This document shows positions 9,005-19,993 of a DNA stretch of 64,000 nucleotides, in pieces. The position numbers and the translations under genes are program-made. The DNA comes from Typhlomys cinereus (taxonomy: Eukaryota > Chordata > Mammalia > Rodentia > Platacanthomyidae): the NCBI GenBank assembly GCA_023101885.1, contig JALPQD010000159.1, positions 2,449,994 to 2,513,993 on the forward strand, written 5' to 3'. The number at the start of each line of letters is the position of its first letter. The first letter of the stretch is position 1. A model generated the notes under the pieces. It made no database searches and was not told the DNA's origin. It was given only the letters and a program-made list of their open reading frames with translations.

Positions 9005-11563
9005 AGGCCACTGCTTCTCAGGTGCCTTCCATCCAATGGTCTTCTGGACCCCTGGTTCAGGTGGAGCAGTGGCCACTACCCAAAGAGAAATTACAGGCTC
9101 TACAAGAGATAATACAAGAACAATTGCAATTGGGACATATCCAACCTTCCACAAGCCCCTGCAACACTCCAATTTTTGTTACCAAGAAGTCCTCTGGTAA
9201 ATGGGGAATGCTATAAGATCTCCGTAAAATCAATGCCAGGATGACTCTAATAGGTACCCCACTTAGGGGGATGCCCTGGATTTCTGCCATTCCCTCTGAT
9301 TTATATCTAATGATAATAGATATTAAAGATTGTTTTTTTCTCCATACCGTTACTGAGAAATTTGCCTTTTCTGTACCCTCTACTAACTACCAGGTGCCTG
9401 ATAGTAGATATGAATAGACAGTCTTACCTCAAGGCATGGCTAACAGTCCAGCATTTTGTCAAAACTATGTAAAGGCCCTATTAAAACTTGCAATACAGGT
9501 GCCCCAGGTCACACTCTATGTTTATATGGATGACAACATCCTGGGGGCACCCAATCCTTTATTGTTGGGAGAACTTTATAGTTACTAAAGAATGTCTTCA
9601 AAGGGGAGGGCTACATATATTGGCAGATAGGGTCCACACTGTACCATCCTTTAAAATATTGGGTACCTAACTCCACTTAGAAGGGGCGAGTCCTCTAAAG
9701 CCTCAACTGGCCATTGCCACCCCGTTGACTTTAACGGAGCTCTAAAAATTACTAGGAGAAATAAATTGGCTGAGAGCTTGGATACCAATATCCACTGAAA
9801 CGTTAGAACCCTTATTCCAGCTACTAAAGGAGAAACAACCCTCTGACCTAATCACTTTAACCCCATAACATCTTGAATATCTTCTACACAATTCAAAAGG
9901 CACTAGATCAAGCTCAATTAGCTTGCTATTCACCTGATAAACCCTTAGAATTATGGGTTCTCCCCGGTAAGACATTAATGACTTCCGCCCTTGTACAGGA
10001 AGGACTGCCACTTCAATGGGTCCACAGATCCCTGGGTGGTACGGCTAGGGTATACACACTACAAATCAACTGGATGACCTGATAGAGAAGGGAAGGGACT
10101 TAGCCCTCAGACATTATGGTATTGATCCTCACAAATTGGTCACCCCTTATTGACTCAGAGATCTAGAATGGTTAAACAGAAACAATGATCGAACAACCCT
10201 AGCTCTATAAGGTTTTCTCGGGGAACTGGATTACCATTATGGGCCCTACAAATGGGTGACTTTTTTCAGGCTCTTTAATGAAAGACACCTAAATTATTAA
10301 CTCGGGAACCATTATCAGGAGCACTTAATGTATTTACTGATAGGGGACAACATAAGTCTGCCATAATAATTTTCTCTGGGGACAACAAGAAGCCAATAAG
10401 GTATGTTCATACCTGTAAAGGCTCAGCCCAATTCAAAGAACTTATGGCGGTTACAATGGCATTAACTAAAATAAGGGACCCCATGAACCTATTCTCTGAT
10501 AGTCTTTATGTAATTAATCTTCTCCCTGGGTTACTACATTCCCACACCCGGTTGGATAAAAATCCCATTACACCCCTGATGATCCAAGCCCGGACACTTC
10601 TTACGGAAAGGAATAGCCCAATCTTTCTATAACACCTTAGGGGATATCAAGGTTTGACTGCTTTCCTATCTCAAGGTAATGCTGAAGCAGATAAAATGGC
10701 TTCTGTTCAGATACTGTCCACCAATCTAAAGAAAGCTCAGGACCTACATGACCCTCACTCATGTCAACTGGAGGGGACTCTATAAGAGGTTTCCTCAGGT
10801 CCCTATAAAAGACCTAAAAAAAATTGTACATACCTGCAAGTCCTACCAGCCCCTTTTACAGGTACCACCATTATAACTACCGGGGGTAAATCCCCGAGGC
10901 TTGAGACCCAACACTTTATGGCAAACTGATGTCACACATTATGTTTAAATACATCTTGGTGTCCATTGACACATTTTCCCAAACCTGCTGGGCTACAGCC
11001 CACATGGGAGAAAAGACTAGATATGCTCAATCTCACTTCCTTCAATGCTTTGTCATACTAGATTGCCACAAAAGATAAAAACTGATAATGGGCCATTCTT
11101 TATAAGCAAAAGCCTACAGGAAAAGTCTTCATGTAATGGGGGATTCAGCACACTACAGGGATTCCTTTCAACCCACAGGGCCAAGCTATTGTAGAACGTA
11201 ATCATCAAAATATTAAGGCCCAATTACAAAAACAAAAGGGAGGAATAAGCCCCCACCAACAATTAAATATGGCCTTGTTCACTATTAACATTATCAGTTT
11301 TCAAAAAAATCAAATAGAGTCCCACTTCCAAAAACATTGGTAGTGACAAGAACAGAGACCTGAACTATAGGTAAGATGTAAAGACACTATCATGGGACAT
11401 TGGCAGGGGCCCAGACCCATTATTAACAATGGGTCGAGGCTTCGGGTGTGCCTACCCTATAGGAGGCTCAAATCCCATATGGGTGCCTGCTAGAAATCTT
11501 AAATTCTATTGTCAGGGGGAAGATGACCCCAACCAACCAGAGTTAGACAACACCAAAGACTAA
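9005..11563 (+). pseudogene. pol: Endogenous retroviral pol (RT, RNase H, integrase), broken
   Basis: Domains in order. Reverse transcriptase: [15 protein letters not shown] near 9070, a stop at about 9214, IDIKDCFF (palm Asp) at 9316-9339, LPQGMANSPAFC near 9424, and the YMDD box at 9523-9534. Connection: GEINWLRAW near 9759. RNase H: VFTDRG near 10330, QFKELMAV near 10433, FSDSLYV near 10493 and NAEADKMAS near 10679, so all four acidic positions are still visible. Integrase: zinc-finger remnant near 10750-10840, LWQTDVTHY near 10918, TDNGP near 11081, and VERNHQ near 11191, with the last two acidic residues about 110 nt apart as expected for D-x35-E with an indel. The C-terminal WVPARNLK block ends at TAA 11561-11563. 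Many stops and frameshifts throughout. Confidence 0.9.
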
Positions 11564-11570
11564 TAAGGAC

Positions 11571-12314
11571 AAAAAAAAAAAAAATGGTGGCTATGCCACA
11601 GGCTCAGAAGGCTCTTGACTAATACTCATAAAAGGGAGAAGAAGGGAAAAAAGAAAAACAGATCCATGGGCAACATCGCCCTTGAGATAGATTTTATTAT
11701 CTCCCCACAAGCCATGGCGAACACAGGATGGACCATCGCATTGATCCTCATCAGAGGGGCCGTCATTGTGGGGTTAACCTTGATCCTGTTCCTGACTACT
11801 TCCAACCTAATCCATCAGCCTGGAGGGATCAACTCAACCTTTTGAGAGAGACTAAAATCATCTTGGCGCTGTTCCTCACCTGGACATACTTAATGCTATT
11901 CTCATGGATCATCAGAGAAGGCTTAAAGGTTATGGACTTGTGATGCTCTTGCTATTGCTATGGGTAGAATTTGAGGGGTTGGGATTGCTTTGGAGCTATG
12001 TAATTAATCCTGGTATGCTGCAACTAATGGGTTGGGATTTAGTCCCCCAGCCCATGGCCTGTATTGTTGGTCTTGCTTTGCTATAAGATTACATACACCA
12101 TAATCATACTACACAGCAAAAGATGATTATGCTTGCATAGATCCTAGAGGAGACACCCACTGGAGGCCCTCAGGATCCTTGGATACAATTAGCCCTCCAA
12201 AAGTTGCTCGGGTTCCTAGATAGAGACGACTACTCTAAGGGTGTAGCCACCTTCATGAAGTGCTTCCCTGGGGTTCTCTCGAGAAACAACCCTTTGAGCC
12301 CACCTCATTACAAA
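11571..12314 (+). pseudogene. Short 3' region of the provirus, possible env remnant
   Basis: Only about 0.75 kb separates pol from the polypurine tract, too short for a full env. After an A14 run there is a small frame (11615-11845) with a basic stretch (KREKKGKKKNR) followed by a hydrophobic segment (WTIALILIRGAVIVGLTLIL), which resembles a leader or membrane segment. A second hydrophobic stretch (VMLLLLLWVEF) is in another frame near 11940-11975. A last 70-codon open stretch without its own start (12141-12350) runs into the 3' LTR. I do not recognise a surface or transmembrane domain. It may be a deleted env or a sequence peculiar to this family. Confidence 0.5.
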
Positions 12315-12316
12315 AC

Positions 12317-12330
12317 AAAAAAGGGAGATA
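12317..12330 (+). promoter_or_regulatory. Polypurine tract of the provirus
   Basis: AAAAAAGGGAGA followed by TA, directly before the TGTGGGGG start of the 3' LTR. This is the expected plus-strand primer position. Confidence 0.85.
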
Positions 12331-12818
12331 TGTGGGGGCCTCAGTCTAGGTGACCTCAATAATCTGGCAAGGTTAGACAAAGATGTTTTGATAGAGGAAG
12401 TCTGGAGGGCAGCTCAGGATGTTTTGACTAGCTCAGGGGAAGTCAGGAGGGGGCAGCTCAGGATGTTTTGACCAGCTTAGGATGAGGAAGTCAGGAGGGA
12501 GTAGCTCAGGATGTTCTGAAGAAACTTCACTACATACAGCCTGCATGCTAGCTTGACCTTTAAGATGATTGGTTGCCTGTTTCCTCCCCCCCACCCTGGA
12601 ATTCCCATTGGGGTTTCTACCTTTGTAAGACAGCTACGGACTTGCAATAAATGAGTTCCTGCAATAAATGAGTTCCTGCTTGACTAGACTCCCTGTCATG
12701 TCTGATTGTCCCCGGGCTTGGATGGGCAGATCCCGCACTCACCTTTCCTGATCCCCCTTGTGGAGGACCCACTGGACCAGCCTGCAGGATGGAGGTGCGA
12801 CCCCCGGGGATCCCCACA
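12331..12818 (+). repeat. Provirus 3' LTR
   Basis: About 488 bp from TGTGGGGGCC to GGGGATCCCCACA. The first seven and last seven bases form the inverted pair TGTGGGG/CCCCACA. It differs from the 5' LTR by about 35-40 substitutions and several indels. It has a tandem 17-base duplication (GCAATAAATGAGTTCCT at 12644-12660 and 12661-12677) that doubles the AATAAA signal. Confidence 0.9.
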
Positions 12819-12824
12819 CTACTG
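12819..12824 (+). repeat. Provirus target-site duplication, right copy (CTACTG)
   Basis: Exact copy of 6287-6292, directly after the 3' LTR. Confidence 0.9.
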
Positions 12825-14699
12825 AGTCTTACCGAGTTGGTTCATTGTCAACTCAAATGTTGACTTTCAGACTAGGAAAGAGAAAGCAATTCATAAATAA
12901 TTGGACCAATTATGAATAATTATATGCAGTGCTGTAATAAGATTTGGATTTATATCCTCTAATTATATATGATGTTTATTTGAAATTCTTATTTTACATG
13001 ATGACCTATAATATATGAACAGTGGCAGGATACACTTTGATAAGTGGTGTAAAAAATTATATACTTAAATATCTCTGAATATGACAACCATATGTGAGAA
13101 TTGGGTGTGTGTGTGTTTATGAGAAAATGATTACTATTTCAAATTTCCTACTCCGTGAGATTTACTTTTGATTATTGGAGACATTTTGATTCTACCTATG
13201 TTTTCCATGGCAATAAAGAAGTGTGTAACAAAAAGAAATAGAATAAGTTATTTATTTTAATTAACTTTATGTCTTAAATTGATAACCCAAACTTTAGATT
13301 ATTAGAAGCCTGGTGTTGATGAGTTTCTTTTTTTCCTTGTGAAGCATTTCCATTCCATCCCATTTTATGCCATAAATTTCAAGTCTCTTTCTTTCAAAAA
13401 ATTGTTTTTCATAATTGTGTTCCAGAAGCATCCCTGTAGACAATGGCTAATAATAACTATAGTGGAAATCTGGAAGATAGAAAGAGAGTTTAAGGTTATT
13501 TATGTCCCTGTCTCCTTTTTCAGCAGTTGCCACTGGTAGCACCTCTACACACGAGTACAGATGAATCACAGTGTCTCTGACCAGCCTGCTGCCTATTAGT
13601 CCCTATGAACCTGAGGAAAATGGCTCACTGATGGAAGTCTTCACCATGACTGAGGAGTTCATTGTTCCCTTTGACCACTATAATCAGCTTGATTATTTCT
13701 CCATGTCCAGCCTCCTCTGCTGAATCTGTTAACATGACAATTGTCCTGTTAAGTGTCTTACTGACAGACTGTATTTTCCTTATCTATACTTCTAATTTCA
13801 TTTATGTAATTTAAGTCAGTTTCCTATACAACTTAGTTACCAGGAAATGCTACTGTCTCTTTTCTGTTTTGTATTTGTGGACTTCAGTTGGTATTTGCTG
13901 ACAAGAAAGATAATATGAAAATAAGCAGTAATATAATTAAAATGTAAGGAGAAAACAATAAAGGGAATTTGAAAAATTTAAGCACATAATGGTTAAAATG
14001 ATATATATATACTCAGAACCAACAAGGTTTTCACTCTGACAGAGAAGAGGTTCCTCTTAACACTTTTCCAAGTAATGTCTATAGAGAAAAAAAAGCAGTA
14101 GTCAAATTAAATGTGCAGAGATTATTTGAGCAAAGGACAATGGCTGATTATTTGAGCAGCACTCAAATCAGAATATGCTTTAAGAATTCCTTTTTAGCAT
14201 GTCAGGCAGTGAGTTTTAATGGTGCTCATGAAAGAAAATACAGCAGCCAAATGATTGGCTACAGCTAAGTATTTCCTTATTTGGCCTTGGTATGATTAAT
14301 GCCATTTCAGACAAAGATTTGAGACCTGGGCACTCCCTTGAATTAGACATTAATGAAATGATAGCATGGGTCTTGTTCTCCTATGATTATTTACAGATAA
14401 ATATTTACATATATACACATACATGCTTAATCTCAGATTCTTAGAACTTAGTTATTGCTAAATTAAGTTTTTCACAGTTAAAATCATAAACTTTGGAAAC
14501 TGATAAAACTTGGTATAAAAATGCTTAATATGATTTCTTGAAATTTTTAAGGTAAAAATATCAACTTTGAAAAAAAGATTTTTAATCTGATAAATAAAAT
14601 ATTCTGTGTCAACTAGATGCAGGAGGGGAGACACAGAGGAAAAGTTCAGGTGGAGCTAGCATGTACAAAACTTCTGGATTATTAGGACCATCTGACACC
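12825..14699. other. Unassigned AT-rich sequence
   Basis: No recognisable repeat or gene. A 52-codon open stretch (13565-13720) follows a pyrimidine tract ending in CAG and is noted as a finding, but it has no domain and no start that I can support. The rest is stop-rich. Confidence 0.6.
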
Positions 14700-14946
14700 A
14701 GGAGAGATGACTCAGGAGTTAAGCATTACTTCAAATGCAAAAGGACCTGAGTTTGGATTCCAGCATCTCAGGAAAAATGCCCCATGGAAATTACAGGGGT
14801 CTGCATTTGTGATCCTGGAAAGCAGAGTCTGGAAAATACTAGAGCAAAGCATAGAGGAGGTAGAACAATCCAGAATGAATCCCCAAGACACCCTTGGACC
14901 TCCACAAGCACACAGTGCCTGCCTGTTCACACACACAAATACTTGA
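14700..14946 (+). mobile_element. tRNA-derived SINE, full-length but old
   Basis: AGGAGAGATGACTCAGGAGTTAAG (A box) and GGACCTGAGTTTGGATTCC (B box), then the family body (GTCTGCATTTGTGATCCTGGAA, CAGAGTCTGG) and a short CACACACAAATA tail. A 79-codon frame through it is incidental. Confidence 0.85.
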
Positions 14947-14950
14947 TACC

Positions 14951-16100
14951 ATAATTTTTTTAAAAGATCATCAGGTGATACATAAGGCAACATTAAATCA
15001 TCATGTGTAAGAGCCAAGAATCAAGAGATCTTGAAAAAATAGAGAAGAGAAAGCTGGGCTGGTGGAGTTCAAGAGATCCAAGGCCATACAGGATTTGATA
15101 ATCCTGGGAGTTCTTGTCAGAAAATTTAGATATTGACATGAAAATTTTAGAAAGTTTTTTGAGAGATAAAGAAATCTGTAGTTTCATTTATGCTTAGATA
15201 TTTTAGAATTAAATCATTGATGGAAAGGAACACAATCAGAATTTAGCCTTTTAGTGGCTTCTAACTAGTAATGAATCAAATATAGATTTCTTGCTAAGAA
15301 TCAGAAAATTAGTGTTAGTTTTATAACAGTGTTCTTATGTAATCTTTGGAAACATTTTAATAGATTTTAGGCATATACTATTTTGTGGCTTTTTGGCCAA
15401 TACAAACAATATTAGTATTATGAGGACCAGAATTAAATTCAGTGAATCATAATTATATTGTATTTTTAAAAATATGGCAATTCCAAAAGTAACTCAAGCA
15501 AACATAAAGACATGAATTTGGTAAATACTAATTTCTTTCATGAAGCAAACTAATAAAGTAGCTGTGAGATAATATATTATTGTTCTCACTTGGACTTATT
15601 CATATTTGCAACTCCAGAATATAATATTCTTAGGCTTATCAAAGTTTATACATCCTTGAAGTGAGAAGTACTATGTTACCTTTCAGAAACAATTCAAAAT
15701 CAATGGACACTGAAAGGAACATATTGTGTGGAGGAAATATTAATTTTTACACAGTATGCATGAACTTTAAAATCATTGTAGAATTTCTCATTGCTGAAAG
15801 AAGTAATGATTAAAAATATAAAAATCTGAGGGAAACAGAAACTATATAATAATCATGACAAAATCCTAAATCTCAGAAAATCAGTTGGCTAGGTAACCAA
15901 TAGCTGTGCGTCACAAAAATCTAAATCTTTCTTTCTATGAAAAAGATCATAACTTGTAACTTTACCTAGAGTTAAAATTTGTGATCATAACTTGTAACTT
16001 TACCTAGAGTTAAAATTTGTTTCCATAAAAATATCTCTACTTTCTTCATAGGCTTATACCTCCATTAAGAATTTAAATCATATTCTTACTTTAAGAAAAA
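14951..16100. other. Unassigned AT-rich sequence
   Basis: Nothing recognised except the 38-bp tandem duplication at 15945-16020. Reading frames are short. Confidence 0.6.
15945..16020 (+). repeat. Perfect 38-bp tandem duplication
   Basis: Two adjacent identical 38-base units beginning GATCATAACTTGTAACTTTA (15945-15982 and 15983-16020). There is no third unit. Confidence 0.95.
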
Positions 16101-16107
16101 CTTGCAA

Positions 16108-16390
16108 GGGCTTGAGAGATGGTTCAAGGGTTAAGTCTCTGTTTTGCAAACAAACAAACAAAAACAAAACAAAACTGAGTTTGGATCCTGGATCCCACAT
16201 AAACAGCTAGAATGAAATGGTGGCATCCTTCACTGCTGATTCTGACGAGTCGAACCTTGGACACCCAAGCACAAAGTCAAAAGGGGGTAGAGCGACTCAA
16301 GATGATTACTGAATGAAATCAATCATATACAGTACCCTCTGATACAAACACAAGCACACACACATACAGAAGATAAAAATATAAATAACC
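16108..16390 (+). mobile_element. tRNA-derived SINE
   Basis: GGGCTTGAGAGATGGTTCAAGG and GGTTAAG give the A-box region; GAGTTTGGATCCTGGATCCC gives the B box. Between them an AAACAAACAAACAAAAACAAAA run has expanded. The body ends with CACACACACATACAGAAG and AATATAAATA. Confidence 0.8.
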
Positions 16391-16650
16391 TATTCCTGCT
16401 ATGAATGAGTCTCATTTTTTTTTGAAAATTAATGAAAATATGTGTCTACTTTTCATAAAGTCTGGCATTCCATTCGCCTTGACTATTAAATGCATATAAA
16501 TATAGAAACAAAGATCTTCAGATCTAATAAAATTTAGTGCCTAATCTTAGAGAAACTAAAATATAGAGTTTCTAATTATGTGCCTTTGCATGAACAGGTG
16601 AGAACAGGTCATACTAAAAATAAAGACAACCTGAAGATTTTCTGTATTAA

Positions 16651-16860
16651 GGACTTGAGAGATATCTCAGTGGATAAGATATGTTCTCAAAAATCTATCA
16701 ACCTGAGTTTAATCCCTGGAAGCCTTTGTAGTGGAAGGAAAGAACTGACTCCATAAAATCATTCTTTGATTTTCACCCTTGCATATGGATACATGCTCTC
16801 TCTCTTCAATTGCTCTCTCCCCTCTCTTGATGTAGCTCTCAAATAAATAAAAAATGAAAA
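16651..16860 (+). mobile_element. Older tRNA-derived SINE (B2/B4-like body)
   Basis: GGACTTGAGAGATATCTCAGTGG and CCTGAGTTTAATCCCTGGAA are the head. The body contains GTGGAAGGAAAGAACTGACTCC, which is closer to old rodent B2/B4-type SINEs than to the main family here, and ends CTCAAATAAATAAAAAATG. Subfamily uncertain. Confidence 0.6.
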
Positions 16861-16899
16861 TTTCTGAACTTATACCCAACTTACGATCATAGTTAATTC

Positions 16900-17129
16900 T
16901 TATTATATATTTATTAATTTGATATAATATGTAAAGTGATGGGTTTTATTAGACTTTTTGCTCTTTTTCTCCCATCACCTATGTGCTTCCTCCCCTAGTT
17001 CTCTTGTGTTCTTCCCCTCAAGAGTTCTTTTCTGTTTTCAAATCATAGGCATGTTCCATTATTCTCTTCTCCAACCCTTATTTCCATAAGATTTTTTTCT
17101 TTTCCATCTTGTCTTATTCTATCTGACTC

Positions 17130-17182
<53 letters not shown>

Positions 17183-18030
17183 ATACTTCTATACAGATAT
17201 GCCCACAATCACACACACACATGCACAAATACTATGTCTAGACTGCACATGTGAAATAAAACATGCAGAATTTTTTTCTTTTCCAAGTCTTGATTATTTC
17301 ATTTAATGTAAAAAATTTCAGCTGTAGCCAATTTCTGTATGTGTATAAAAATTTCAATTTTCTTTAAAGCAATAAAATCCCATTTCTTTATGTCCTTATT
17401 CCTTTACTGACAGCCATTGAGGCTGTCTACTGGAAACAATGCAACCATAAACATGGATTTGCATCTATCTCAGTTGTATGCTGCCTTACTGTCCTTTAGT
17501 TGTATAACCAAGAGTGTGATATAGCTGTGATAAATGGTAGTATTATTTTGAGGAGAATCCATATGAATTTTCATGGTTGATGTGGCAATTTATATTCTCA
17601 CCACCAGTGAACAAGAATTCCTCTTTCCCTACATCCTTACCAACATTTGTTCTCATTTATTTTCTTGATGACAACCATTCTGACAGAGGTGGAAGAAATC
17701 TGAATTTGCATCTGACAGATGGCTAGGATGTAGAAAACATTTAAAAAATATTTATTGATCACTTGCGTTTTTCCCTTTTATTATTGCAAACATCCCAAGC
17801 AGATAAGTATAAAATTACTTTGTGTTAATTTTGAATTTTACACCTTTGATGTCTTCATTTATTAGTTCTAAATAATCTTTTGAAGACATCTGTAGAGTTT
17901 CTCATTGTAAAAACATATCATCAGTAAACAGTATTTTCCTATTTGATTTAGATATATTTTGTTTCTCTTGAATCGCTTCAAAGACAATGTTGAAAAGAGT
18001 GGATAAAGAGATTATGCCAGCCTTGTTCTT
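16900..18030 (-). mobile_element. Old L1, ORF2 3' half, antisense
   Basis: On the minus strand the text matches L1 ORF2: in plus-strand order, CATCCTTACCAACATTTGTT near 17630, TTCTGACAGAGGTGGAAG near 17680, GATTTGCATCTATCTCAG-type blocks, and ATATCATCAGTAAACAG near 17915, then CAATGTTGAAAAGAGTGG and GCCAGCCTTGTTCTTGC near 17985-18030. No open frame is left. Boundaries are approximate; the left 16900-17130 part is the least certain. Confidence 0.6.
17132..17177. repeat. (CA)23 microsatellite
   Basis: Uninterrupted CA run followed by ACATACACATAC. It is one of the few long CA tracts here that is not part of a recognisable SINE tail. Confidence 0.95.
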
Positions 18031-18896
18031 GCATGTAAAAAGTACACAGATTTGGCAGAATATCTGTTCCAATGATAACAGAATTTCACGCAGGGAACTG
18101 AATTCATTCTGTTGTTATAAGCAGGATTGGATGTTTTAGAAATCTTAAGGTCTGTGGACTGACTGACTTTCAGGAGCACTGGCAAGCTGCTGTTGCTGCA
18201 TGAGGGTTGGAACACAGCCATTCCTCTGCTAGATCGGCCCCATACTACCTCTGTCACAATATATGCCAGCCAAGTGGATGTCTTGTGCTTTGCCTTTGGC
18301 GATCCATAGAGCTACTAAGTGCTAGACCTTTATATTTTGCTAACGCTGCTAAAAAAACAAAAAGCCCATGCAATCTTGCCAACGGAAACAACAGAAAAAA
18401 ATACATATAAAAGCAGAATAAACAGCAGACATATTATGCTCACACCAACGGAAATTCTGAAATAAAATGTACCCTTCAGCGTTTCCCCCCCACACCTTGG
18501 ATCATGCTGTAGTGGTTTTGAGAACTCAGCCAGCACTGTGCACTTGCTTGGATGTTCTCTGTCCCCTTTCCCAACTCCTTGGGCTTTCTCTTGGGACCAC
18601 TTCCTTCATTAGATACTTGCCAACCTAGAGCTATTCCTGAAAACTCTCATCTAAAAATGCTCTTGCAAAAGAGCAGTTCCACAAGCCCTACTGCCTGAAT
18701 CCAGCCCACCTACAATAATGTCCTTAGGTTCCTGCTATGATTGTGGAAATTATTTATACTGTTATCTAAATGAAAAATCTTAATAGATCTTCTAAATCTT
18801 CCCCTTTCTTATCTGTTAAAGCTAAATGCCTCAGCATTTTCATTTCTTTCCCAGTTTTTCTCTTTTCTCCCCTCTCATTATTAGATTATTGCCATA
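18031..18896. other. Unassigned sequence
   Basis: Less AT-rich than its neighbours and with no repeat that I recognise. Short frames on both strands (18012-18257 minus, 18207-18410 plus) overlap and show no domain. May be unique sequence. Confidence 0.5.
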
Positions 18897-19004
18897 TATG
18901 TGTGTGTGTGTGTGTGTGTATATATAAATCTTACATGACTTTGATATATATATATAAATCTGACATGACTTTGATATATATATATATAAATCTGACATGA
19001 CTTT
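18897..19004. repeat. (TG)n and AT-rich minisatellite, three units
   Basis: A (TG)n run continues into three copies of a unit built on TATATAAATCTGACATGACTT (34-37 bp, varying in the TA count). The first copy has TTACATGAC instead of TGACATGAC. Confidence 0.85.
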
Positions 19005-19120
19005 TCCTTACTAAACAAAGACAACTCTTCACCTGACCTCCTATAACCTTCTAGCTAGCCATTAGAGTTCCTTTCCCCTCATTCTATTCATAGTCGGACT
19101 CCTTAAAAAAAGCATATTAT

Positions 19121-19424
19121 TGGGGCTGGAGAGGTGACTCAGGGATTAAGCCTCTGCCTTACAGGCAGAAGGTCCTGAGTTTGGATCTTAGACCCCACGT
19201 ATAGACGCCAGGCGGAAGTGGGGGTGGCCTGCATTTCTGGTCCTGGTAGGGTGGAGCTTGTGAATCTCCCGGCAGAGTGAACAAGGAGGAGGTGGAGGCG
19301 TCAATGGTGGTTCCCGACTTCGTCTGTGGTTCTACACACACACACACATACATACACACATGTGCACACACATACATGCACAATTGAATAAATAATAAAT
19401 AATAAAAAATTCTAAAAAATATTT
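19121..19424 (+). mobile_element. Young full-length tRNA-derived SINE with 15-bp target duplication
   Basis: Best reference copy in the window: GGGGCTGGAGAGGTGACTCAGG head, GGTCCTGAGTTTGGATC B box, a GC-rich body (GACGCCAGGCGGAAGTGGGG, GTCCTGGTAGGGTGGAGC), GGTTCTACACACACACACAC, then a tail of mixed CA repeats, AATTGAATAAATAATAAA. It is flanked by AAAAAAGCATATTAT at 19106-19120 and 19425-19439. The perfect duplication and tail show recent retroposition in the plus orientation. Confidence 0.95.
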
Positions 19425-19658
19425 AAAAAAGCATATTATATGTATATAATATACATATATATATATGCTTCCTGATATCATAATACTTTTTTCCATCTCT
19501 AAACACTGGAGAACACAAATGCTACTGTCTTAATCTTACATCTTCTCTACTCCAAATATATTCCCCAGTTTAAGTGACTTCATTAATTAAGTTTAAAGTC
19601 TGAATTTTCCAAAATTCCTCTTTGGCTACCTCACTCAGATTGCTTTCCTGGAATCTCT

Positions 19659-19756
19659 CTCTTTCTCTCTCTCTCACACACACGCACACACACATGAGCA
19701 CACACACACACACACACACACACACGCATACACACACACATCACATCACATCACAT
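19659..19756. repeat. Compound (TC)n(CA)n(CATCA)n simple repeat
   Basis: CTCTCTCTTTCTCTCTCTC passes into interrupted CA and CACG units and ends with four CATCA-like pentamers. No SINE body flanks it. Confidence 0.9.
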
Positions 19757-19993
19757 TTGCAAAGAGGTTATTCCACGAAGAGTTAGCACAAGGACTTCCT
19801 ATTGGCTAAGAAAATGCAAGTTTGCATATGTGTGTATATATTTAGCCCTTCATGGGTTTGGTATCAGAGATCAAACAAACTGGGGGCTTATACAGTTGAC
19901 TGTATGACAAAAGCAAATGTGTGAATTTTAGCTTTCTTTTAGAACTCTCTAAACAAAAAATATAACAACTACTTACATAAAAATTTTCATTAC

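Larger units (their letters stand above)
6293..12818 (+). mobile_element. Full-length class II (ERVK/betaretrovirus-like) endogenous provirus, inactive
   Basis: A 6.5-kb LTR-gag-pro-pol-(short 3' region)-LTR element. Seen directly: LTRs starting TGTGGGGGCC and ending in ACA, a 6-bp target duplication, a Lys-type primer binding site at 6736-6753, gag with a Met-Gly start and CCHC knuckles, a separate protease region, reverse transcriptase with YMDD, RNase H, an integrase core, and a polypurine tract before the 3' LTR. The YMDD box, the protease flap pattern, the Lys primer and 6-bp duplication all point to class II. Every coding region carries stops and frameshifts. The LTRs differ by roughly 8-9% substitutions by eye plus indels, so the insertion is old. 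A SINE tail is inserted in gag. Confidence 0.95.

Noticed and set aside
14707..15017. Overlapping 79- and 101-codon frames on opposite strands
   Set aside because: Both lie mainly in a SINE and have no domain.
19121..19200. tRNA gene
   Set aside because: A and B boxes are those of a SINE head; no cloverleaf can be closed and a SINE body and tail follow.
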